Virus record (IMG/VR): IMGVR_UViG_3300044699_000019
Span: 1-47,232 of that record
Length of the DNA stretch: 47,232 bases
Reading direction: 5' to 3' (one strand)
DNA from: a virus
Part shown: positions 1-5,873 of the stretch, piece after piece
How the letters are laid out: each line of letters starts with the position of its first letter
Numbering within the stretch: the first letter of the stretch is position 1
The notes under the pieces: generated by a model
What the model was told of the DNA's origin: nothing
Database searches by the model: none
The model's input: only the letters and a program-made list of their open reading frames with translations
Made by a program: the position numbers and the translations under genes

Positions 1-187
1 GATATTCGGCGGCCGATGCGTGTTATAACTATCATTGTTATCCCACACATCGTCGCCCGGCCTGATTCTGTGTTATCACAACTAGTGTGATGCCACGATA
101 TACATCGCGATGGATGCGTGTTATAACATACATGTTGCCTCACGTATCCTGTCGAACTATTTGTCCCATTCTGAAACTAATAGGTCC
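1..187. repeat. Left copy of terminal direct repeat
   Basis: The first 187 bases match the last 187 bases (47046-47232) except at position 132 (A here, G at 47177). This is what an assembler leaves when it closes a circular or terminally redundant phage genome; a true short direct terminal repeat is the alternative. The repeat holds two copies of the 15-mer GATGCGTGTTATAAC (15-29 and 113-127), each containing a TATAAC -10-like hexamer, and an imperfect palindrome with ATCACA/TGTGAT arms (75-91) that could be an operator. Confidence 0.9.
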
Positions 188-422
188 GGGAGTGGTTCGG
201 GCCTACATCCGACCCTCCCCCCGGCCTTTGTCCCAATGTGAGACAATCGAATCCGGCGCTCTATCTAAAGTTATGATTCTCCATAACGAGAGCTTATATC
301 CAATCGGTTGAATGTGCCATCCAAAATAATGCAGAACGACGAACGCGACCCGAGACGAGCCTAGACATGGGCCAGACGTCCGCGTCGTTCCTAGGGCTTC
401 CCTGTGCGTTCTAGGCCTGTTG

Positions 423-465
423 AAAACCTGTGGATAACGCACGAAATCCTGTGCAAATCCTGTGC
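423..465 (+). repeat. DnaA box with tandem 11-bp repeats (candidate initiator binding site)
   Basis: TGTGGATAA at 429-437 is the exact reverse complement of the consensus DnaA box TTATCCACA. Directly after it come two perfect tandem copies of AAATCCTGTGC (444-454, 455-465), with a third imperfect copy (AAAACCTGTGG) at 423-433 overlapping the box. A DnaA box beside iteron-like repeats is typical of replication origins, but a single box can occur by chance, so the origin role is inference. Confidence 0.45.
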
Positions 466-671
466 AAATCAATGTTATAAAACTAACGGGAAAACTTGGC
501 ATACATTCTGCTACGCGAGCGCATACGTGCGCGGTTCTCGCGTGCAAGTGACGCGGGTTCCTCTCCACGCGATACGCGGGAGCCTAACTAAAGATAGAGT
601 AGCTCGCCGAGCGGGAAACTATCCGGCGATAGGGAAAGGGATTAACCAACAAAAGAATTCGAGGCGGGGTG

Positions 672-700
672 TTGACAATCGGCGCGCCTTCCCCCATTCT
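672..700 (+). promoter_or_regulatory. Sigma70-like promoter, weak -10
   Basis: TTGACA at 672-677, a 17-nt spacer, then CATTCT at 695-700. The -35 is perfect and the spacing ideal, but the -10 is poor. It is the first of three TTGACA sites facing the early genes. Confidence 0.4.
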
Positions 701-853
701 GGTCTGGTCGCGGCGGGAACGAGCGTTGCGACGGTCTGAGCTAGACCCTAACTGCTACGGGTCGGGAAAGAAACCCGCGTATCCTCCTCCGGGGGGAATC
801 AAACGCGGTTAGTAGGTTTCCCGATAGCTTCCGGCTGCCAACCGGAACCGGAG

Positions 854-882
854 TTGACAAACCGGAAACGGTTTGCTAGTCT
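854..882 (+). promoter_or_regulatory. Sigma70-like promoter
   Basis: TTGACA at 854-859, a 17-nt spacer, and TAGTCT at 877-882. The spacer contains CCGGAAACGG, a word repeated nearby, which may be a regulator site. It probably drives rightward early transcription through a long leader. Confidence 0.5.
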
Positions 883-941
883 TAGGAAATCGGGAAGGCG
901 ATAGCCGAGAGCAACCCAAGGCCGGAAACGGAACCGGGCGG

Positions 942-970
942 TTGACAAAGGCAAAGTTTCCTGATACGCT
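942..970 (+). promoter_or_regulatory. Sigma70-like promoter
   Basis: TTGACA at 942-947, a 17-nt spacer, and TACGCT at 965-970. It is the best of the three rightward promoters and lies about 640 nt upstream of the first early gene. Confidence 0.55.
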
Positions 971-1536
971 GTTGTTCGGTTTGGACGCGGGATTAGTAGC
1001 GGGTTCGTCCTAACGGGCGGGTCAAGCGAAACGACCGCTAGTAGTACCGGAAGGCTAAGGGTAGGGATAATTCGGCAGCGCCGTAATCGCCCGAGAGTAG
1101 GCCGGAGTTTCCGGGTTCTTTTACAACTAAATACCTCAGCCGTATCTCTTTTCGATACGTGTCCGGGAAAGCGCATCACAAAGGGGCCTGACCGCTTACA
1201 AGGTACGGCAAGTATGTGGAGTATGGGCAACCGGAACACCAACCGACAAGGCACGCAGATAACGGCGAGAATCAGGGACTAAACCCGGCGATTAAAAGCC
1301 GCGTGAGGGTAGCGCCTCTAACCTGAGAGAAAATAGAATCCCTAAACAAGAATGTTTGAGGATTCAAACCGAGACTGAGATAGCCTCTAGCTGCACGTAA
1401 TCGGCAGAACGGCAACATGACCTGACCACACGGTAGGTTTTAACGTATCGCCCCTGATTCCGAATTATACGCCACGCACTAAGCTATCCCGTCTCGCTTT
1501 GAATCCTTAACCATTCGGATTGATTACCTAACAGGG

Positions 1537-1570
1537 GATTCAATCGGGTTCGACTGAGCCGGATTGAATC
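1537..1570 (+). promoter_or_regulatory. Long hairpin in the leader of the first early gene
   Basis: GATTCAATC (1537-1545) pairs perfectly with GATTGAATC (1562-1570). Inside this, GGTTC (1547-1551) pairs with GAGCC (1556-1560) around a GACT loop. It ends 40 nt before the start codon at 1610. A near copy lies just after that gene (2005-2040). It could be an attenuator, RNase processing site or protein-binding RNA. Confidence 0.55.
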
Positions 1571-1609
1571 TCCGATTAGTTACTCAAACCTACAGGGAGA
1601 AAAAAGAAA

Positions 1610-1990
1610 ATGCTGACTCAATCGTGGCAGTTCGTGCAGGTCAACAAAGAACCGAAGCTTGCGCGTATCAATCGGGACGTGCGACACCGTCGTAAGATGG
1701 CAACGCACGGCACGCCGATTCTGCGAAAGGCAGACGGTCACGCTGGCGTTTCGTGCGAACAAGGCAGGAAAGTTGAAGGCTATCAAGGTGAAGGCAAACT
1801 AATGCGCCTTACACTGAACGAATCGGAAGTGATTGCAATTCTCACGGCGCTCAACGTTCGTGCTCATGCAATCTCGCAGATTATCACTGAAACAAACCCG
1901 GCGGATGTGACGCCGGATTACTTGCAGAAGATGCAAGCGAAACGCGCAGAGATTAGCAATCTCTACACTCGGGTTGTGAAGCTTCGTTAG
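1610..1990 (+). CDS. Hypothetical early protein, 126 aa
   Basis: First gene of the rightward early region. AGGGAGA (1594-1600) sits about 9 nt before the ATG. I do not recognise it. Residues 1-63 are basic (VRHRRK near 25-30). Residues 64-126 form an acidic then helical part beginning MRLTLNESEV, which has its own possible RBS (AAGGTGAAGG) before the ATG at 1802, so two products are possible. The gene is bracketed by two near-identical hairpins. Small basic early proteins often redirect host functions, but nothing specific can be claimed. Confidence 0.6.
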   Translation: MLTQSWQFVQVNKEPKLARINRDVRHRRKMATHGTPILRKADGHAGVSCEQGRKVEGYQGEGKLMRLTLNESEVIAILTALNVRAHAISQIITETNPADVTPDYLQKMQAKRAEISNLYTRVVKLR

Positions 1991-2004
1991 TTGTCGGTTT
2001 CACA

Positions 2005-2040
2005 AAGGATTCAATTGGGCAAGAGCCGGATTGAATCCTT
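2005..2040 (+). terminator. Hairpin after the first early gene, near copy of the upstream one
   Basis: AAGGATTCAAT (2005-2015) pairs with ATTGAATCCTT (2030-2040), with an inner GGC/GCC pair. The arms and the GAGCCGGATTGAATC half repeat the hairpin at 1537-1570. There is no U-tract, so it may be an RNA processing signal or protein-binding site rather than an intrinsic terminator. Confidence 0.45.
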
Positions 2041-2075
2041 GATGAACTATCAACGGGATAGTTGGAAAGGATGCA

Positions 2076-2249
2076 ATGCGAAAGCAAAAGGTTTGGCCGC
2101 GTATGACACGTGTTCAGTTTGACGCGATTGTCAACGCAGGGAAGCACGATATCAGGATGGCGGGATTGCATGAGACTGAACTCGGTCACAATCCCTCACG
2201 CTTTTCTGGGTGTACGTTCGATTGTCCGGTGATGCGGACACGCCGATGA
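2076..2249 (+). CDS. Small hypothetical protein, 57 aa
   Basis: ATG at 2076 follows GGAAAGG (2064-2070) at good spacing and stops at TGA 2247-2249. The product begins MRKQKVWPRMTRVQF and is basic, with two cysteines near the C terminus (CTFDC, residues 46-50). It fills the gap between two other tiny genes of the same strand, as expected for a packed early operon. No family recognised. Confidence 0.55.
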   Translation: MRKQKVWPRMTRVQFDAIVNAGKHDIRMAGLHETELGHNPSRFSGCTFDCPVMRTRR

Positions 2250-2271
2250 TTATCAAGGCGAAAGGATGGGA

Positions 2272-2466
2272 ATGAAATACTTTCTAGTGTGCAAGCGGCA
2301 CGGTGTACACGAAATCACGGAAGCGCAAATGATGGCAGAATTGCAACGGGGTGATTCTCCGTACGCTTGCCACAAAGTACCGGGTTGTCCGGCTTACACG
2401 GAACCGTACGAACCGGAATCGGAAATCGATGTGGACCCGGAAGAGTTCGACTTCGATTACATGTGA
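2272..2466 (+). CDS. Small zinc-ribbon-like protein, 64 aa
   Basis: I chose the ATG at 2272 because AAAGG (2261-2265) is 6 nt before it; the in-frame ATG at 2266 touches the RBS. The sequence reads MKYFLVCKRHGVHEI then YACHKVPGCPAY, giving two Cys/His pairs (C7/H10 and C33/H34/C39) that could hold one zinc. The C terminus is strongly acidic (DVDPEEFDFDYM). Small acidic zinc proteins are common in phage early regions; function unknown. Confidence 0.65.
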   Translation: MKYFLVCKRHGVHEITEAQMMAELQRGDSPYACHKVPGCPAYTEPYEPESEIDVDPEEFDFDYM

Positions 2467-2473
2467 GGATTGA

Positions 2474-2668
2474 ATGGACGAAGTATACATGTCCGCAATG
2501 ATTGCATTCCTACAGGATGCACGGGACAGGGGATTGGAACTTGAGGATTGCATCACGATACTTATGGTGTCGCGAGCATTGCGGGTTCCGATTGATAAGT
2601 TGTTAGACCAAGTAACGGACAACCCGAAGCTGCTGACAACGATGCGGATGCTTCGGAATGCGCGATGA
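2474..2668 (+). CDS. Small hypothetical helical protein, 64 aa
   Basis: The start is supported by GAGGA (2465-2469) before the ATG at 2474, 7 nt after the previous stop. The sequence (MDEVYMSAMIAFLQDARD...) looks all-helical with a regular hydrophobic pattern and no recognised motif. Part of the tight early cluster 1610-3054. Confidence 0.6.
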   Translation: MDEVYMSAMIAFLQDARDRGLELEDCITILMVSRALRVPIDKLLDQVTDNPKLLTTMRMLRNAR

Positions 2669-2687
2669 GAACGTATGGGGTAACTGA

Positions 2688-2879
2688 ATGGATGCACGCG
2701 AACTCTGGTATCACTTGCACCATACCAAACGGTTTGAACGATGGCGCGAACATGAAATGTGCAGACGGCGGATACATTTCCGCATTGCGGTACGCGAAAT
2801 GTTCGTGCGTCGTGCGGTCCGAATCGTTTACGAATCTAACTTGAAGTTGTATGAAAGGATTCTCCGGAATGGATTGTGA
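2688..2879 (+). CDS. Small basic hypothetical protein, 63 aa
   Basis: Product MDARELWYHLHHTKRFERW... is very rich in Arg, His and aromatic residues and probably helical. The RBS is weak (GGGG about 9 nt upstream). It overlaps the next gene by 11 nt, which suggests translational coupling. A nucleic-acid-binding role is plausible from charge only. Confidence 0.55.
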   Translation: MDARELWYHLHHTKRFERWREHEMCRRRIHFRIAVREMFVRRAVRIVYESNLKLYERILRNGL

Positions 2880-3054
2880 GAAATCTGTCACGCTATCCGA
2901 ATCAGAACGGGTCATGGTTCGGATTGCTTTGTTGAATCGCGCAACCGAATGCGGACGCAGGGCACGTGCCGCTGCCAGCGATACGAATCGGATTGAGTGG
3001 CATCGGGAAATGGACCGCACGTTGGACGTGTGGAAGAAGTTTCAGGAAAGGTAG
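2869..3054 (+). CDS. Small hypothetical protein, 61 aa
   Basis: The ATG at 2869 is preferred: AAAGGA at 2854-2859 is about 9 nt upstream and the start overlaps the previous stop. An upstream in-frame ATG at 2851 has no RBS. The product begins MDCEKSVTLSESERV, is helical and charged, and ends WKKFQER. Last gene of the first cluster, followed by a hairpin. Confidence 0.55.
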   Translation: MDCEKSVTLSESERVMVRIALLNRATECGRRARAAASDTNRIEWHREMDRTLDVWKKFQER

Positions 3055-3060
3055 ATTGTT

Positions 3061-3100
3061 AGGGCGCACAACTTTGCTTCAGTGCAGGATTGTGCGCCTT
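3061..3100 (+). terminator. Hairpin ending the first early cluster
   Basis: GGCGCACAA (3063-3071) pairs perfectly with TTGTGCGCC (3090-3098), extended by outer A-T and G-T pairs. It starts 7 nt after the stop at 3054. There is no strong U-run. Confidence 0.6.
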
Positions 3101-3179
3101 ATAGAATCTAACCTAAGGGTGATGATTCAGTATGGCAATAAGTTATGCGTGGCTCCCACTAATCGGTCGGGCACGCTGG

Positions 3180-3245
3180 CACGTATCCACCAACTTTCCA
3201 CTAGGAGTACACTAAGAGTACACCAGAAGTACACCACATATCCAC
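3180..3245 (-). repeat. Array A: six tandem 11-bp repeats, minus orientation
   Basis: Read on the minus strand this is six contiguous 11-mers: GTGGATATGTG, GTGTACTTCTG, GTGTACTCTTA, GTGTACTCCTA, GTGGAAAGTTG and GTGGATACGTG. All start with GTG followed by G or T and A. The 11-bp period puts each unit on about the same DNA face. It faces array B (3557-3622), which has the same length and unit size in the opposite orientation. Iteron-like initiator or regulator binding sites are the likeliest role. Confidence 0.75.
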
Positions 3246-3556
3246 GCAGGGGGATATGGGCTAAGTCGTTCAAACACAAGGGGATAGGGGGGAATTTGAA
3301 GGCTGCCCCCTCTCCCCCTGTAACCGACCCCCGCACTAGGGTGTGTCGATTTTACACTGTAAGTTTGGGCAGTTGGTCGTTTCTGTTTCTTTTCTTTTTT
3401 ATTATTTTTTTTTTTAATAAGAACTAAGAGAATCCAAAACTAATGATGTAACTCTTACATACCGGGAGCGGGGGGTGCCTGATAGGAGGGGAGGGGGCAA
3501 CGTGCGAAATCCTCGCAAGTCGTTGCATCGCAAGGACTTAGCCTTACCTCCCCTGT
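3246..3556. other. Spacer between the repeat arrays with a pyrimidine/T-rich tract: candidate origin core
   Basis: 311 bp without a believable gene. It holds a long T-rich tract (about 3380-3416, including a run of 12 or more T) that would melt easily, a G-rich patch (about 3465-3494), and a GC-rich stretch of C-runs (about 3303-3332). Easily melted DNA between facing initiator arrays is what a replication origin would need. An ORF covering 2966-3427 is a shadow with low-complexity C terminus. Confidence 0.5.
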
Positions 3557-3622
3557 GTGGTTTTGTGGTGGATATTGAGTGGACCTGTAGTGGACATGTG
3601 GTGGATACATGGTGGATTTATC
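3557..3622 (+). repeat. Array B: six tandem 11-bp repeats, plus orientation
   Basis: Six contiguous 11-mers: GTGGTTTTGTG, GTGGATATTGA, GTGGACCTGTA, GTGGACATGTG, GTGGATACATG and GTGGATTTATC. GTGG is invariant and the core GTGGATA resembles half a DnaA box. It is the mirror partner of array A (3180-3245): same unit length, same number of units, same 66-bp span. It ends 28 nt before the next gene, so a bound protein could also control that gene. Confidence 0.75.
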
Positions 3623-3650
3623 TACCCTATTTCAGTCAAAGGGATTAATT

Positions 3651-3923
3651 ATGGCGAATGACATTGTTTTGCGCGCACTTCGGGCACTTATCGTCTCGGA
3701 TGATTTCAATTCGACATCAAAGCTGGAAGCTTTGGACGAATACGTTAAGCTTTCCGAGAAACCGGCGGCTATCGCGTTCAGCATTTCGGAATTCCGGGAA
3801 ATGCGATTGCAAAAGGGTCGCATCATGACCATTAAGGTGGTACGTGAGCGTTTCTCCTGCGGATTGTTGGAAGCGATGATTATCGTTAAGGGAATCGAAT
3901 CGCACTACGACATCGAGGTGTGA
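3651..3923 (+). CDS. Hypothetical protein with bL12 C-terminal-like helix motif, 90 aa
   Basis: I chose the ATG at 3651 (MANDIVLRALRALIV), preceded by AAAGGGA; an upstream in-frame start at 3609 lies inside the repeat array. The C-terminal half contains IKVVRERFSCGLLEAMIIVK, which resembles the helix-turn-helix of the ribosomal protein bL12 C-terminal domain (pattern IKVVRE..G.GLKEAK..V). That domain binds translation factors, and viral bL12-like proteins are known. The similarity is short, so host-ribosome interaction is only a hypothesis. It lies immediately downstream of repeat array B. Confidence 0.6.
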   Translation: MANDIVLRALRALIVSDDFNSTSKLEALDEYVKLSEKPAAIAFSISEFREMRLQKGRIMTIKVVRERFSCGLLEAMIIVKGIESHYDIEV

Positions 3924-3953
3924 TAGAGTAGGCATCGTGCTTCAAGGCAAGCG

Positions 3954-3981
3954 GCAGGGGCCGACGAAAATCGGCCCTTGC
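3954..3981 (+). terminator. Hairpin terminator after the bL12-like gene
   Basis: GGGCCGA (3958-3964) and TCGGCCC (3971-3977) form a perfect stem with a CGAAAA loop, extended by outer pairs to 3954/3981. Its 3' arm overlaps the -35 of the next promoter, so the two functions are packed together. Confidence 0.65.
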
Positions 3982-4006
3982 ATCGTGCCTTCAAGTGTGG
4001 TATAAT
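3978..4006 (+). promoter_or_regulatory. Strong sigma70-type promoter
   Basis: TTGCAT (3978-3983), a 17-nt spacer, and a perfect TATAAT (4001-4006), followed by GAGGT. The same TATAATGAGGT string recurs at the other strong promoter (8802-8812). The 5' leader to the ATG at 4075 contains a G-run/C-run stem-loop (about 4013-4046). Confidence 0.75.
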
Positions 4007-4074
4007 GAGGTACGGGGGGACCGGCGCAATGACGCACCGCCCCCGGAAGTGGACAAGACAAGGAATAAAGAATC

Positions 4075-4506
4075 ATGCCCCGTATTGCGACGAAGTTTGA
4101 TGACCACAAGGTGTTCGGTACGTTTGAGCAGCCTTCCGTTTCTCACGATTCCCTGACGCCGGAGCAAACGACCGTTGTGGCTTCGGATAAGGATTCGAAG
4201 CGTAGCGGTGAAGTTTCGGTGATTACGTATAAGCTTGCGGATACCGCAGAGAATCCGATGGATGCGGCGCTCGCCCTGTTCGGTGGCTCGGATACCGAAT
4301 TGGCAAAGTTTGCCATCGATGCGCGTAACGAATCGATTCGTGCGGAAGCGAAGCGATTCATCGTGGATAGCATCATTGGACCTGAGAAGAAGCTTGCGCA
4401 GACGATTCGTCGGGTTGCGAAGGCTCTCGGTTTGGATGAGGCGGCGGTTGACGCGAAGGTTCGTCAGAATCCCGCGTATCTGGAAAATGCTCACCTCGCT
4501 GGCTAA
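4075..4506 (+). CDS. Hypothetical protein, 143 aa, strongly promoted
   Basis: AAGGAATAAAGAATC precedes the ATG, giving a good RBS. It has its own near-consensus promoter and is followed by a strong hairpin (4520-4553), so it is a single-gene transcript likely to be abundant. The N-terminal third is polar (MPRIATKFDDHKVFG), the rest helical, with a charged helical C terminus (KKLAQTIRRVAKALG near residues 104-118). No family recognised; an abundant early DNA-binding or host-directed protein would fit the expression signals. Confidence 0.65.
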   Translation: MPRIATKFDDHKVFGTFEQPSVSHDSLTPEQTTVVASDKDSKRSGEVSVITYKLADTAENPMDAALALFGGSDTELAKFAIDARNESIRAEAKRFIVDSIIGPEKKLAQTIRRVAKALGLDEAAVDAKVRQNPAYLENAHLAG

Positions 4507-4519
4507 GGGCTAGCAATTC

Positions 4520-4553
4520 AAGGCAGGGGAAATCGAAAGAAATCCCCTGCCTT
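4520..4553 (+). terminator. Strong hairpin terminator
   Basis: An 11-bp perfect stem, AAGGCAGGGGA (4520-4530) with TCCCCTGCCTT (4543-4553), followed by TCCTAC. It lies between two same-strand genes, so it ends the transcript from the 3978 promoter or lowers read-through. Confidence 0.75.
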
Positions 4554-4562
4554 TCCTACATC

Positions 4563-4934
4563 ATGCTAACCATATTTTCTCCCGAACAAATCCGCAAGAT
4601 ACAAACGGACGAACTCTCCGAAATCAAGGGTATGTCGTGCGAGGAAATTGCCGCTCGCATCGATGGAATGCAATCCGATAGCCGTGAGATAATGCTGAGG
4701 ATGAACAAGTCATCCGAGGAATTGCATCGTAGGCTAGCGGAAAAGAATTCAGAGGAACTCGAATCTCTCATCGAACGTGTACCGCAGGCCGAATCAACAT
4801 TGCGTAACCGACAAGGTTACGCACCGAAGCCAAAGCGGCCATCGTTTGAGGATAGAGTTAAGGCGAACGCAAAGAAAGCTAGTCGCTTGGACCCTGCCGT
4901 TCGCGCAATGCTTGAAGAATTGAAAGCAAAGTAA
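4563..4934 (+). CDS. Hypothetical coiled-coil protein, 123 aa
   Basis: Highly charged and helical throughout (MLTIFSPEQIRKIQTDELS..., with SSEELHRRLAEK and SEELESLIER in the middle), so probably a coiled coil. The ATG at 4563 lies 10 nt after the preceding hairpin and has no Shine-Dalgarno match; the in-frame ATG at 4632 (AAGGGT upstream) is an alternative start. A second hairpin follows the gene. Function unknown. Confidence 0.55.
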   Translation: MLTIFSPEQIRKIQTDELSEIKGMSCEEIAARIDGMQSDSREIMLRMNKSSEELHRRLAEKNSEELESLIERVPQAESTLRNRQGYAPKPKRPSFEDRVKANAKKASRLDPAVRAMLEELKAK

Positions 4935-4939
4935 ATAAT

Positions 4940-4964
4940 CTCGGGCTGATATCATCGGCCCGAG
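4940..4964 (+). terminator. Hairpin terminator
   Basis: CTCGGGC (4940-4946) pairs with GCCCGAG (4958-4964) around an 11-nt loop, followed by GTTATCTCT. It ends 34 nt before the next gene. Confidence 0.6.
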
Positions 4965-4998
4965 GTTATCTCTGTACTTTCAACTCAAAGGATAAACA

Positions 4999-5409
4999 TT
5001 GGAAACATTCGGAATTGAAGGCAGGCCGGGAAACGTTAAGCGGGATTGCACCGTGCGAGCATTCGCGGTTGCAGCAAGGATCGATTACGATATGGCATAC
5101 TTGATGCTTGCCATGTCAGGGCGTCGTAACAATTGTGGCGCACGGATGCATGATTGGATTAAGGCATACCAAGCTATCGGCCTGTGCTTGCCTGCCGATA
5201 GGATTGATTTGTACACCGAACCGATACCCTCGGACAATGTCATCGTGCTTGTTCCCGGTCACATCTACACAATACGAAACGGCGTGCATTCGGACGGGGA
5301 GTTGGGGCCGCAAGTTCAAGTATCGGAAGTTCAGGGTGCTTGGAGAATCCCCATCGGCTTTGAACCGTGCCTCACGACTCCGGGTAGAGACAACAAGGAT
5401 AAGGAATAA
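4999..5409 (+). CDS. Putative papain-like cysteine peptidase-fold protein, 136 aa
   Basis: The start is TTG at 4999, chosen because AAAGGA (4988-4993) is 5 nt upstream and no ATG is available before the conserved region. Residues 14-42 (KRDCTVRAFAVA...YLMLAMSGRR) and 87-99 (GHIYTIRNGVHSD) match a pattern I know from small phage proteins with a cysteine-peptidase-like core: an N-terminal D-C pair (C17) and a later G-H (H88) before an N-G-V-x-x-D turn (D99). Whether it cleaves anything is unknown. It lies 4 nt before the helicase gene, so likely co-transcribed. Confidence 0.6.
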   Translation: METFGIEGRPGNVKRDCTVRAFAVAARIDYDMAYLMLAMSGRRNNCGARMHDWIKAYQAIGLCLPADRIDLYTEPIPSDNVIVLVPGHIYTIRNGVHSDGELGPQVQVSEVQGAWRIPIGFEPCLTTPGRDNKDKE

Positions 5410-5413
5410 AAGC

Positions 5414-5854
5414 ATGGCAAAATTGATTGAATTGTGCAGATACTGTGGGATGCCAGCTATCGAAAAGTCAAAGCGTCTGATAGGACCGGACACGTTTCTT
5501 ATCAAGCTTGAGTGTGGACATTCCAACATCGTTAAGATTAACAGGGCGCAGTACGATTTCATTAGCGAACGTGGCACGACACCTTTCCCGTTTCAAAAGG
5601 ATGGCATCCGTTTCATTGAAGATACGGGTTTCCGTTGTCTCATCGGCGATGAAATGGGATTGGGCAAGACGGTGCAAATGCTCGGTGCCTTGCGTCTCCA
5701 TCCTGAAATGTTGCCAGTATTGAAGATTGTGAAGTCGGGATTGAAGCGTCAGCTTGAACTCGAAACGTACAATTGGAATGGTGGCGACCCGATGATTCAA
5801 ACCATCGAGAGTCTCAAAGGAAAAGGTCTTTCCATTCCTCTGGAATATCATTAG
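5414..5854 (+). CDS. SNF2-type DNA helicase, N-terminal part (frame broken near 5820)
   Basis: ATG at 5414 starts MAKLIELCRYCGMP. An N-terminal C-x2-C...C-x-H cluster (C9, C12, C37, H39) may bind zinc. Helicase motif I is GDEMGLGKT (about residues 86-94) and motif Ia follows. After TIESLKGKG the frame runs to a stop at 5852, but the next frame reads FPFLWNIISYDTLARM directly into the second half (5874-6995). One extra base in AAAGGAAAAGG (about 5818-5828) explains the break; repaired, the gene spans 5414-6995 and encodes about 526 aa. A double-stranded DNA translocase acting in replication or recombination is expected. Confidence 0.8.
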   Translation: MAKLIELCRYCGMPAIEKSKRLIGPDTFLIKLECGHSNIVKINRAQYDFISERGTTPFPFQKDGIRFIEDTGFRCLIGDEMGLGKTVQMLGALRLHPEMLPVLKIVKSGLKRQLELETYNWNGGDPMIQTIESLKGKGLSIPLEYH

Positions 5855-5873
5855 CTACGATACGCTCGCCCGT

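Larger units (their letters stand above)
188..1609. other. Non-coding leader and control region upstream of the early genes
   Basis: About 1.4 kb without a convincing gene. ORFs on both strands here lack ribosome binding sites, are rich in Arg/Pro/Ser as expected of shadow frames, and resemble no family I know. The stretch contains a DnaA box with 11-bp repeats (423-465), three promoters (672-970), repeated CCGGAAACG/CCGGAACC words (around 841-935), and a long hairpin just before the first gene. It is best read as a promoter, origin and long 5' leader region. I see no second tRNA in it; the TTCGA words present do not form a cloverleaf. Confidence 0.6.

Noticed and set aside
799-1254. A 151-codon open frame on the minus strand in the leader region
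   Set aside because: No RBS, Arg/Pro/Leu-rich shadow-like composition, opposite to the three promoters, and no resemblance to any family.
1500-1575. A tRNA-like TTCGA arm near 1549
   Set aside because: The surrounding sequence forms the long hairpin instead; no acceptor or anticodon arms can be drawn.
2966-3427. A 153-codon plus-strand open frame running through repeat array A and the T tract
   Set aside because: It overlaps the gene at 2869, translates repeats and poly-T into low-complexity sequence (FLFLFFFIIFFF), and has no RBS.
3180-3622. The repeat arrays as a CRISPR
   Set aside because: Units are 11 bp, contiguous and degenerate, with no spacers and no cas genes.
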